DNA from: Candidatus Thorarchaeota archaeon
GTDB taxonomy: Archaea; Asgardarchaeota; Thorarchaeia; Thorarchaeales; Thorarchaeaceae
Length of the DNA: 41,995 bases
NCBI GenBank assembly: GCA_016840385.1
Contig: JAEOSL010000015.1
Location: 1 to 41,995 of the forward strand
Direction of reading: 5' to 3'
Shown here one piece after another: positions 1 through 7,938 of the stretch. The position numbers were made by a program, and so were the translations under genes. Every line of letters starts with the position of its first letter. The first letter of the stretch is position 1. The notes beneath the pieces are model-generated. The model made no database searches. It was not told the origin of the DNA and was given only the letters and a program-made list of their open reading frames with translations.

Positions 1-1212
1 GCTGAGAAACTCGATGCTGGATGTGGAGTACGAGTTGCTCTCGGGAATCAACTAGGTGTTTCATATGTCACTTCAGCTCTGGAAAAAGACCTTGATCAAT
101 CTGTCCAAGATGCCATCAGCGCAGCACGAGCATCAGTCGCTGATCCGGATTTCAAATCATTCGTATCAACACAATCATCGTATCCTACCGTCAAAGGTCT
201 CTTCGACAAAGAGTTAGACCAAATCGATTGCGAGCAGGCTGTTGAGATGATGACACGTGCTGTTCAAGCCTCCAAGGATGTTTCTGGAAAAGAGCGAAAT
301 TTGATTGAGGGTGGATTTACGGCTGAATCCAAAACAAGAGTCGTCGTCAATTCACAGGGCATTAGTGGATTAAGTTCAGAAACAAAATCTGAATTGGAAG
401 TATACTCAGCTATAGGTACAGGAGACGACCAGTGCTCAAGTTGGGATGACCTGAACTCTCGTAATCTTGCAGCAATTAATCCTGAGACGATTGGAGCGAA
501 GTCAGCTAGAAATGCTCTTGCCTTACGAGGCGCACAATCGATGGACAGTGGGGATATGCCGTTGATTCTCACTCCACGAGCTCTATGGGCTGTTCTTGGG
601 ACTGGGTTTGTTAACGCACTAAACGCACGACAGATTCAGGATGGAAAATCGTATCTTGTTGATTCTCTTGGATCTCAGATTGCGGGTTCTGAATTAGAGA
701 TTTTTGACAATGGAATTCTACCTGGTGCATTAGGCTCTCGCCCATTTGATGCTGAAGGATATCCATCCCAGCGTACTTCTCTGATTGATTCCGGAATCTT
801 GCAGAATTATCTTCATGACTCATACAGTAGTGCAAAGGATGGTGTATCAAGTACCGGTAGTGCTAAACGTAGTTCTTACAGAGCTACACCAACTATAGGC
901 GCATCAAATCTTGTTGTCACCCCCGGAACATCAACTCTTGATGAGATGATCTCTGAAGTGAACCAAGGTGTACTCTGCACATTTACTTTCGACAGACCTA
1001 ATTTTGTAACTGGAGAGTTGAGTGCGATGATCATGGAAGGATTCCTCATCTTGAAGGGTGAAGTCCAGCATGCACTAAAGAACACACTCTTTGGAATCAC
1101 AATGCAGGATTTGTTGAAGAAAACGATACAAGTAGGATCAGATGTTGAGAATAGAGCACAAGTCATAACTCCTTCAATATCTGTGGAGTCTGCTAAGATT
1201 ACATCTGGTTAA
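1..1212 (+). CDS. TldE/PmbA-like protein, 3' part (5' end outside window)
   Basis: The reading frame is open from base 1 to the stop at 1210-1212, so the gene starts upstream of the window; 403 residues are visible. The C-terminal half has features of the TldD/PmbA (U62) family: a stretch around PRALWAVLGTGF, a DNGILPGALGSRPFDAEG segment and a LQNYLHDSYSS segment, matching the corresponding parts of the PmbA-like gene at 4019-5413. No HExxxH zinc motif is present, so it is the TldE type, which in known systems pairs with a TldD catalytic subunit to degrade or trim peptides. It is a diverged paralogue of 4019-5413. Whether it pairs with the TldD at 5413-6837 or with another partner upstream cannot be seen. 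Family assignment is firm; the substrate is unknown. Confidence 0.85.
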   Translation, partial: AEKLDAGCGVRVALGNQLGVSYVTSALEKDLDQSVQDAISAARASVADPDFKSFVSTQSSYPTVKGLFDKELDQIDCEQAVEMMTRAVQASKDVSGKERNLIEGGFTAESKTRVVVNSQGISGLSSETKSELEVYSAIGTGDDQCSSWDDLNSRNLAAINPETIGAKSARNALALRGAQSMDSGDMPLILTPRALWAVLGTGFVNALNARQIQDGKSYLVDSLGSQIAGSELEIFDNGILPGALGSRPFDAEGYPSQRTSLIDSGILQNYLHDSYSSAKDGVSSTGSAKRSSYRATPTIGASNLVVTPGTSTLDEMISEVNQGVLCTFTFDRPNFVTGELSAMIMEGFLILKGEVQHALKNTLFGITMQDLLKKTIQVGSDVENRAQVITPSISVESAKITSG

Positions 1213-1334
1213 TGAATCGAATTAAAGAATCTTTCAAATTCGAGCCTACTATGTACATAGAGCTCTTGAAAAATATTCCAGAGCATCCAACGCATGTTGT
1301 ACACATTACCCATCATGAATCACATCTTTTCTGA
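1212..1334 (+). CDS. possible 40-codon His-rich ORF coupled to the TldE-like gene
   Basis: An ATG overlaps the stop of the preceding gene by one base (TAATG), the same junction found in the tldD-tldE pair at 5413. The ORF encodes 40 residues ending in a histidine-rich tail (EHPTHVVHITHHESHLF). I recognise no family and there is no independent Shine-Dalgarno site. It may be chance, because short ORFs are common, but the coupling geometry and composition are worth noting since TldD/E enzymes elsewhere trim small peptides. Confidence 0.22.
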   Translation: MNRIKESFKFEPTMYIELLKNIPEHPTHVVHITHHESHLF

Positions 1335-1430
1335 ATCCAATTGCGCTTTCCGTAGAGTAGTATATCTGAATTGATAGTTTTATTAGAAAATTATGTTAAT
1401 ATCTAACTAGCCGATATTCGAGGTTAAGCA

Positions 1431-2078
1431 TTGCCAGAAAGAGGGAGCAAAGTACAGCCACCGAGTGATGTTGAGTTAGATATTATCAGGTCTTTTGGTT
1501 GGTCTGTAATGGAAGTCGAAGAAACACTCTATCAGAGGTTTCTGAATATTTCTGCAAATCGGTCATTATTTACACGAGATGAATTTAGGTCACTACTGCG
1601 TGAGATGGAAGCTAGCGGGTTCATCTCTCCAATTCGACTTCGCGGCGTAAAAGGATACAAGATGCTTGTTGCAGAAATCAACATGGAGCGGTCAACAAAA
1701 CCAAGAGTACCTCTCGATGAAATTCGTCTAGCTGTAGGGAGCCAGAAGGCAAAACCCCTGATTGAAAAATCACGACCTACTAAAATAAACAGAGAAATCC
1801 TTGAAATGTGTGAAACCATCGGAAAGGCAATTCAGAGTGAGCTGGAAAACTGGATGTTACGGGAAACTGGCCGCATTAGCAAAGGACTCGTACATGAACA
1901 TATGAAGAATATGTGTCATGCATTACGTAAATCCGAAGACGATCTGTTTGATTATGTTCACGAGCAAGTTCCAGAGATTCTTGTTGAGGTGGGACAGATA
2001 CTGCAAACTCAGGGTTCCGATTTGTTGCTCCTCAGTCTTCGACTTACAGAATCAAGTATCAAAAAGTATAGTTTCTAG
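1431..2078 (+). CDS. unknown protein, possible winged-helix N-terminus
   Basis: This 215-residue soluble protein starts at TTG with a GAGGT Shine-Dalgarno element about 8 bases upstream. Residues 8-85 are predicted by eye to be helix-helix-helix-strand-strand (TRDEFRSLLREMEASGFI followed by a basic turn and hairpin), compatible with a winged helix. The C-terminal half (about 120-215) is mostly helical and amphipathic. No signal peptide or membrane segment is present. A TATA-like AT-rich stretch lies at about 1375-1405, so it probably has its own promoter. I do not recognise the family; a transcriptional regulator is possible but unproven. Confidence 0.7.
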   Translation: MPERGSKVQPPSDVELDIIRSFGWSVMEVEETLYQRFLNISANRSLFTRDEFRSLLREMEASGFISPIRLRGVKGYKMLVAEINMERSTKPRVPLDEIRLAVGSQKAKPLIEKSRPTKINREILEMCETIGKAIQSELENWMLRETGRISKGLVHEHMKNMCHALRKSEDDLFDYVHEQVPEILVEVGQILQTQGSDLLLLSLRLTESSIKKYSF

Positions 2079-2124
2079 AAAGATGCAGACTCACTTATTT
2101 AGAGGTCTGTCGTAGTATACTGCT

Positions 2125-2772
2125 GTGAGTATGATGGAAACCACACCGATTATTACGTACTTAGGCCAATCTGGTTTCAAGCTAGAGTACAACAATTCTA
2201 CACTCATTATCGATCCATCAAATAAAGCGTCGGGAGATTATGATGGGGCCCTCATTTATTGCACTCACAAGCACAATGACCACATTGGTGGGGTTGACAT
2301 ATTCCTAGAACGGAATCCTTCTGCAACTCTAGTTTGTAACGAACAAACCGCTGCAAAATTTTCAAAGTGGGGTGATCGTGTCAAAGTTGTTAATGATGGA
2401 GAAACATATGCGAACGGTCCCTGGTCGTTTCGTTTTACACTCCTCAAGCATGGCCTCTTTAGGGGAATCCAAAATCTAGCAGTAGTTGTTTCTGTGAGCG
2501 ATTTTTCCTTTGCTCACTGTGGTGATGCCGCTGAGTTTTCGAACTTTCCTCCAGAACCAGTCGATGTCCTAGCTATTCCAATAGGTGGAGGTCCCACTGC
2601 TGGTCCTGGAACTACACTAAAGATGATCGTCAAGCTTCAAGAGCCAAGACCAACTATCGTTCCAATACACTGGTTGTTTCGAAAGCCATCTGGATTTTGT
2701 AAGAAGCTCCATCAACAGATACCTAATATCAAATGCATTGTTCCAGTTACAGGTGAACGATTGACTCTGTAG
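2125..2772 (+). CDS. UlaG-like metallo-beta-lactamase-fold hydrolase
   Basis: A 215-residue single-domain metallo-beta-lactamase protein of the UlaG/YtnP-like kind, which open with a short strand and TYLGQSGF. The metal motif reads THKHNDH (H48, H50, D52, H53), and HGLFRG and AHCGD supply the later ligands. A final PIHW motif near the C-terminus fits the UlaG group, where a histidine closes the site. Members act on phosphodiesters or lactones; some are L-ascorbate-6-phosphate lactonase. The substrate here cannot be inferred. The start is GTG (2125), with ATG alternatives two and three codons later. It ends 10 bases from the convergent gene at 2783. Confidence 0.85.
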   Translation: MSMMETTPIITYLGQSGFKLEYNNSTLIIDPSNKASGDYDGALIYCTHKHNDHIGGVDIFLERNPSATLVCNEQTAAKFSKWGDRVKVVNDGETYANGPWSFRFTLLKHGLFRGIQNLAVVVSVSDFSFAHCGDAAEFSNFPPEPVDVLAIPIGGGPTAGPGTTLKMIVKLQEPRPTIVPIHWLFRKPSGFCKKLHQQIPNIKCIVPVTGERLTL

Positions 2773-2782
2773 ATTAGCCAGT

Positions 2783-3904
2783 TTAGCGTTTCTTCACAAA
2801 CACTACAACAACAACCAAGACGAGTCCGCCCGCCAACGCTCCACCAATTAGCAGTGGATCTAATGCTAGACCAGTTGTACCGGTTGTAGTGTTGGTTGGT
2901 ACTATTCCTACCGTGAAGCTTGCTGCTTCTCGTTCGACTTCAAGTGTTGAATTTGTGTCTTCAACCTCGATGTCGATAGTATACTCACCATTTACCGTTC
3001 CTGTGAATGAACCTTCAAAGGTCCAATCCTCGTCAGCGTCAGTAAGCTCGATTGTATCAATGAGGGTTCGATTTTCTTCGGTGAAAATTCGAGCTTGAAC
3101 TTCTGTGATGTTGGTATCAACTACTGATAGACTACCCAGTTCAGTATCTAGGTCTGTAACATCTACAGAAATGTTGAATGATGTACCTGACTCACCGACA
3201 AGTGGAAGAACACCAGCTTGCTCAACATATGAGTATCCGAGTGCCTCGCGTATGATAGCCACACAAATCTCACTTGTTGGAGCTCCGAGATAACCTTCTC
3301 CATCTGGAGGAGGTCCACCTCCAGAATCACCAGTGATTATCCGGTTATCTGTAACAGTATCATACCCGTATCTGATTATGGCACCTGCATCGACCATTGC
3401 AGTGAACGAATTTGGGTTGATATAATTGACAACACTTGTACCATTTACGATCTCATTTGATTCAGCAACTACACGATTTCCAATACAGGTTGTTGCGATA
3501 ATTACACCATGTCCATGGGCATATGAGATGAACTCCAACACTCTTGTACTAAGAATCAAACCAAACCAGTGACCTCCTGACGGAATGAACAATGCATCAA
3601 ATTCAGTGACAATATCATTTTCCACTTCACTGAGAAGGAAATCTGCTGTCGTTCCCCGCACAGGTCTATTGTTGCATGATGCAACATCTGTATCCAATGC
3701 GTGAGCTACAGTCGTCACATTCACTCCCCACGATTCAAGAATCTCTTTTGCATCAAAGTAGTTCCATCCGAATTCCTCGGTCACTATCATCAATACTTTG
3801 ACATCCGTGACTTCTTGTCCATCTGCAGTGGGAATTAATAATGGACCGGAAAACACAGCAACCAGTAGAATTAGCGAAATAAGAACAAGACCCTTAGCTT
3901 TCAT
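2783..3904 (-). CDS. secreted, membrane-anchored DJ-1/PfpI-like protein
   Basis: The 373-residue product has an N-terminal signal peptide (about 1-29), a DJ-1/PfpI class-I amidotransferase-like domain (about 33-225), a beta-rich domain (about 235-330), a short Thr-rich stalk and one C-terminal membrane segment ending in KKR. The nucleophile-elbow cysteine is C140 (ATTCIGN), with an acidic pair EE near residue 43 where DJ-1 proteins carry the conserved Glu. This family is normally cytoplasmic (peptidases, chaperones, deglycases), so a surface-anchored form facing outside is unusual. The layout resembles the larger surface protein at 24536. Enzymatic activity is plausible because Cys is kept, but the substrate is unknown. 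Confidence 0.8.
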   Translation of the reverse strand: MKAKGLVLISLILLVAVFSGPLLIPTADGQEVTDVKVLMIVTEEFGWNYFDAKEILESWGVNVTTVAHALDTDVASCNNRPVRGTTADFLLSEVENDIVTEFDALFIPSGGHWFGLILSTRVLEFISYAHGHGVIIATTCIGNRVVAESNEIVNGTSVVNYINPNSFTAMVDAGAIIRYGYDTVTDNRIITGDSGGGPPPDGEGYLGAPTSEICVAIIREALGYSYVEQAGVLPLVGESGTSFNISVDVTDLDTELGSLSVVDTNITEVQARIFTEENRTLIDTIELTDADEDWTFEGSFTGTVNGEYTIDIEVEDTNSTLEVEREAASFTVGIVPTNTTTGTTGLALDPLLIGGALAGGLVLVVVVVFVKKR

Positions 3905-4018
3905 ATCAATCGAAAATATGCATTCTACGTACTATATTAGGAAATGGTTTAACGCTTGTAAAAAGAAAAATCGGTGCAAGGGATACATCAACCTCCCAAG
4001 CACCTTTCTATTTCATTT

Positions 4019-5413
4019 CTATCCAACTACTGAGAATCCATCCATCAGAAGTGTTGGTAGAGAAATTCCATATGGAATGGTTTCTTTGTCACTACCAATT
4101 TCGAGCAGATTCTTGAAGCCTTCATAGTAATTACCAGCAATTGATACGGGTTCTACTGAACCCTTTAGTTCACCATTCTCAACAAGATATGAAGATCCTG
4201 CGACACATGAGAATTCACCAGTAGCTACGCTAGAATGGAAGATGCCCAATGGAAAGTCTCGGACGAGTATGGCTTTTCCATCGATTGATGAAATGATATC
4301 TTCCAAGCTCTTCTTTCCTGCATCTACCTCCAACCACATTGTTGCTGCACTTGGACGGGCTTCATAGGGGGTTTCTCCTCCGAAGACTCCACCACCACGA
4401 GAGCAATTCCCAGTTGATTCAAGGCCCATTGCTCTTCCAAAGTAACTATCGAATAGGAAATTCTTCAGAACACCGTTCTCAATGATCGGGTTAGTCCTCT
4501 GGGGAAGTCCTTCTGCATCAATAGCCTGAGTACCGATTGCTTTTGGATTCTGACCATCATCAATAATGGTCAAATCTTTTGATGCAATAGTATCACCTAG
4601 TCTGTCACATAGGGGTGACACTCTGTCAACTACAGGTCTTCCGACCGCAGATTGAGCTAGACTTGACAAGACATACAAAGCAGCTGACAATGGTGTCCAG
4701 ATGGTTGGCATCTTGGTCGTTAAATCCAATTTCTTCGCACCTAACATTCCAACTGCATTTTCTGCGGTTTTCTTTCCAACACCTTCGGCATTGTACAAAC
4801 GGTCTCGTGCGATATCAAAATCATACGAACCCTTGCGTTCTTCATTCTCAATTGCCTGAGCATTGCAATCTATGTTATTACTACATCCACGAGTCGCTTC
4901 TAATACTCCTCGCGTGTTTCCGACGGCGTATCCTCCCCAAATTGCTTCTGCCTCCGCCTCAACAACTTTCACTTTCTCGTCTACTTCAGTTGCTTCCTTA
5001 ATGACCGATTCACAGCTCTTGATGAGATCATCAGTACCAATAGACAGAATGTCATCATGATAGACTCCCTCCTTTCCAGATCCTTTTGGATCTGCAAATC
5101 CTTGAAATCTATCATCTTCTACCTTTACACTCTGAATGATTGATAGAGCTTCTGCAGCTGCAAGTTTGATTCTGTCTTCTGAAACTCCACTCGCGACAGC
5201 AAACCCAATTTGTTTTCCTTGGGCTGCTCTAACAGCGGTACCTGCTACAGCGCCTGACTTTGCAGTAACAATTCCTTGGGATATCTGTGCCTTTGTTTTA
5301 TTTTGATAGTATACGTATACTTCGAACTCAGATGAGCTATCGAGAGTCTTCGCATACTTAAGTCCAGTATCTGTTACAGAGAGTAGTTCGTCTTTTATAT
5401 CATCAAAATTCAT
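4019..5413 (-). CDS. tldE: TldE/PmbA subunit of TldD-TldE metalloprotease
   Basis: This 464-residue protein spans the PmbA/TldD fold: an N-terminal helical/strand part (AKTLDSSSEFEVYVYYQNK), a central GYAVGNTRG region and a C-terminal half containing IDAEGLPQRTNPIIENGVLKN. There is no HExxxH, as expected for the non-catalytic partner. Its ATG overlaps the tldD stop by one base (TAATG), so the two are almost certainly translated together and act as the TldD-TldE heterodimer that degrades unfolded peptides or removes leader peptides in bacterial examples. A diverged paralogue ends at 1212. The assignment is strong; the archaeal substrate is unknown. Confidence 0.92.
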   Translation of the reverse strand: MNFDDIKDELLSVTDTGLKYAKTLDSSSEFEVYVYYQNKTKAQISQGIVTAKSGAVAGTAVRAAQGKQIGFAVASGVSEDRIKLAAAEALSIIQSVKVEDDRFQGFADPKGSGKEGVYHDDILSIGTDDLIKSCESVIKEATEVDEKVKVVEAEAEAIWGGYAVGNTRGVLEATRGCSNNIDCNAQAIENEERKGSYDFDIARDRLYNAEGVGKKTAENAVGMLGAKKLDLTTKMPTIWTPLSAALYVLSSLAQSAVGRPVVDRVSPLCDRLGDTIASKDLTIIDDGQNPKAIGTQAIDAEGLPQRTNPIIENGVLKNFLFDSYFGRAMGLESTGNCSRGGGVFGGETPYEARPSAATMWLEVDAGKKSLEDIISSIDGKAILVRDFPLGIFHSSVATGEFSCVAGSSYLVENGELKGSVEPVSIAGNYYEGFKNLLEIGSDKETIPYGISLPTLLMDGFSVVG

Positions 5414-6837
5414 TATGCCTCTCCTCCGAAAGTTACTTCATTAATGAGGAGTTTGGGACCTCCCATTCCAGTTGGTAATGGAAACTGTCCGCCTTTTCCA
5501 CAACCACCGAAGTAACCCGATGTTAGTTTCAATTCTTTGGTTCCACCTTCGACACGTCCGAGAAGGTCTAGGATATTCCCTGAGAGAGAAACTTCTCTTA
5601 TTGGATACTGAATCTCTCCTTTCTCAACCCAATAACCTCTGATTGCTTTGAACAAGAAACTTCCATCACCTTGGACCTGTCCTCCAGATGATTGAATGGC
5701 AAATACACCAGTTCCAAGTTGTTCAATTGCTTCATCTTCGGTTAATGTACCTGGCAGGAAGTATGTATTTGTCATCCTTGGGATTGGTGGAAATACAAAA
5801 CTAACAGCTCTTGAATTTCCAGATGGTTCCTGTCCCAGTTTCTTAGCAGTACCTCTGTTGTGTAGGTAGTGTTTGAGTACACCTTTATCAAGTACAGTTG
5901 TTTGATTGGTAGCAGTTCCTTGATCATCGTAGGGTAACCATAGTCCACCATATTTCTTAACGTCTGGAACCCCGCCATCAATGATTGATGCATGTTCAGT
6001 TCCCAAAGATGTTCCGATTTTTTCGGATAAAGGTGAACCCCCTATTACAATGAAATCCGCTTCACTAAGATGTCCGAATGACTCATGAGCAAGAACACCT
6101 ACTAGGTCTTCTTCAACAAGTGCTCTGAACTTGCCGGCAGGGCATGCTTTTGCTTTGAGTTGCTCCTTTGCATTCTTTCCAGCTTCTTCACCAATCTTCT
6201 CAGGAGTAAATTCTCCTGACTCGAAATCCTCTAAGCCCATAGTACCTCCATGACCTTTGGCACCATTTACCAAAGCTCCTGCGCTTGTTTTAGAAGTAAC
6301 TAGCATTCTCATATCTGTAATGAGAAAATTCCAGTCTATTTCTGACCCATCACTATTAGCGACCATCTTTGGGCCATACAATTCTCCCCAGAGTCCACGG
6401 GCAGTCATGATATTTTCACCATGTTCTCTGGCGGATTCAACTCCTCGATTCACCATATCGATCTTATGCGCAAGATCACGGTCGCGTGGATGAATCTTGA
6501 CTGATGGAGTATCTGATTTCTTACTTTTCACGGCATCTCTCCGGTCAAATGGTAGTTTGAGTTTTGCAGCACCAGAAGAAGCTTTTGCCATTTTGTAGGC
6601 ATTCTCTGTTGCTAACTTGATATCTTTCATCTCTGTGCTGGGTGTAAAGGAAAATCCTGACACACCATCAACATAAGCTGTGATAGCAAAACCCATTCGT
6701 GATTTGACTTGGATATCTTGCCAGATGTCATTGATTCGTTGTAGGGTTCTTAGTGTGAGATCGTCGTACCGCGCTTCAACGAAATCAGCACCAAGGTCTT
6801 CGCCTATACGAACACATTGTTGCAATTTATCTAACAT
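5413..6837 (-). CDS. tldD: TldD zinc metalloprotease subunit
   Basis: A 474-residue protein of normal length for TldD. It carries the family zinc motif HESFGH (H251-H256), followed by the typical LSEADF segment and a GGxPLSEKIG stretch. The N-terminal part (GADFVEARYDDL) matches the family start. The ATG at 6837 is preceded by AGAGG about 9 bases away. It is the first gene of a two-gene operon with tldE. TldD/TldE act in the cytoplasm on small unstructured peptides inside a closed dimeric chamber; in E. coli they process microcin B17 and the CcdA antitoxin. The proteolytic role is inferred from the motif; the local substrate is not known. Confidence 0.93.
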   Translation of the reverse strand: MLDKLQQCVRIGEDLGADFVEARYDDLTLRTLQRINDIWQDIQVKSRMGFAITAYVDGVSGFSFTPSTEMKDIKLATENAYKMAKASSGAAKLKLPFDRRDAVKSKKSDTPSVKIHPRDRDLAHKIDMVNRGVESAREHGENIMTARGLWGELYGPKMVANSDGSEIDWNFLITDMRMLVTSKTSAGALVNGAKGHGGTMGLEDFESGEFTPEKIGEEAGKNAKEQLKAKACPAGKFRALVEEDLVGVLAHESFGHLSEADFIVIGGSPLSEKIGTSLGTEHASIIDGGVPDVKKYGGLWLPYDDQGTATNQTTVLDKGVLKHYLHNRGTAKKLGQEPSGNSRAVSFVFPPIPRMTNTYFLPGTLTEDEAIEQLGTGVFAIQSSGGQVQGDGSFLFKAIRGYWVEKGEIQYPIREVSLSGNILDLLGRVEGGTKELKLTSGYFGGCGKGGQFPLPTGMGGPKLLINEVTFGGEA

Positions 6838-7044
6838 AAGTTTGAACCTCTTTCACAGGAGTATTCAGGATGCGTAAGGGTGGTCACAGTGTATTGAGTT
6901 TCTGGTCATTACTGACCGTGATTGTGGCCAATGAAAACTAGGAAATTTCAAGAGTCGATAACGCATCATTGTTCTAGTGATTCACATTGTTCTGACTTTA
7001 AAGGGTGACTACACGCGCGAGTACTCATATTGTTACTAGGAAAA

Positions 7045-7899
7045 TCAGTCTTCTAGAATCCTGTACCAGTACGTATACTTGGTTTTAAAACCCATTTTGT
7101 CATAGAGTGTCAATGCTGGTTTGTTCTCAGCTTCAACTTGGAGGAATGCTGTGTTCGCACCATTCTCTTCTCCCCACATTGCCAACGCACAATTGATTGA
7201 CCATCCAACACCACGATGCTGATAGTCAGGTAATGTCCTGACAGAAAAGAGACCTAACATGTCCTCCTCAACGATACCTAGTCCAATACCTGCAATTTGA
7301 CCATCTATCAGTACACGAGCTATCTTCTTCTCTCCCTCTATTCGATGAATTATCTCTCTTCGTACTTCAAGTGCAAATTCATCTCTTTTGGATTGATGAA
7401 ATAACGAATCGATTGACTCGTCTGTGACTCTAAGGAGGTCTACTCCGACCATTGGATCTAAACACGTCAACTCGATAATGGACATAGTCTGCACGTGTGT
7501 AATCATCCTTGTCAGAAATCCCATTTCTTCAAGAGTTTCATCCAACTCTGTAGGTTTGCTTTCTTCAGTAACTTTGAACGCTGGGGGTGTATCTCGTGAC
7601 TTGTAATAATTGATGACATAATCTATTGCATCTTCTAACAATGGTTCGGAGAGGTCACCAAGTGGTAGGACACTATTTGCCCTCCAAGTTACCCCATCAT
7701 GCCAGTGAATAATCCAACCTTGATACCTCTCAATCACTTTGGCAGGCCAGCAATGCGATGCCAAATACTCTATGTCTGAAGTTGTTCTTTCTGGCACCAT
7801 GTCTTCTAGCTGGTATAACTTACCTATAATATTGGCTGTTTCAGTGATTTCGTCAATAGTGAGAGATACTTTGGTAATCTGATGAGAAGAGCAAAACAC
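7045..7899 (-). CDS. two-domain GNAT N-acetyltransferase
   Basis: A 284-residue protein whose C-terminal half (about 155-284) is a GNAT domain. The acetyl-CoA loop is seen as QHRGVG (residues 227-232) after the strand LGLFSVRTLPDY, and the closing motif is ALTLYDKMGF. The N-terminal half (25-140) looks like a degenerate second GNAT-like unit, as in other two-domain archaeal and bacterial GNATs. The start is GTG and lies only 39 bases from the divergent methyltransferase gene, so their promoters must overlap. The substrate cannot be predicted. Confidence 0.82.
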   Translation of the reverse strand: MFCSSHQITKVSLTIDEITETANIIGKLYQLEDMVPERTTSDIEYLASHCWPAKVIERYQGWIIHWHDGVTWRANSVLPLGDLSEPLLEDAIDYVINYYKSRDTPPAFKVTEESKPTELDETLEEMGFLTRMITHVQTMSIIELTCLDPMVGVDLLRVTDESIDSLFHQSKRDEFALEVRREIIHRIEGEKKIARVLIDGQIAGIGLGIVEEDMLGLFSVRTLPDYQHRGVGWSINCALAMWGEENGANTAFLQVEAENKPALTLYDKMGFKTKYTYWYRILED

Positions 7900-7938
7900 C
7901 TTTCTTGCACACTTACATTGGACTTGTGAGGTCCAATA

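Noticed and set aside
6838..7044. GGTCATTACTGACC hairpin upstream of tldD
   Set aside because: The stem is only 5 bp and AT-rich sequence around it gives many such matches; not enough to call a regulatory site.
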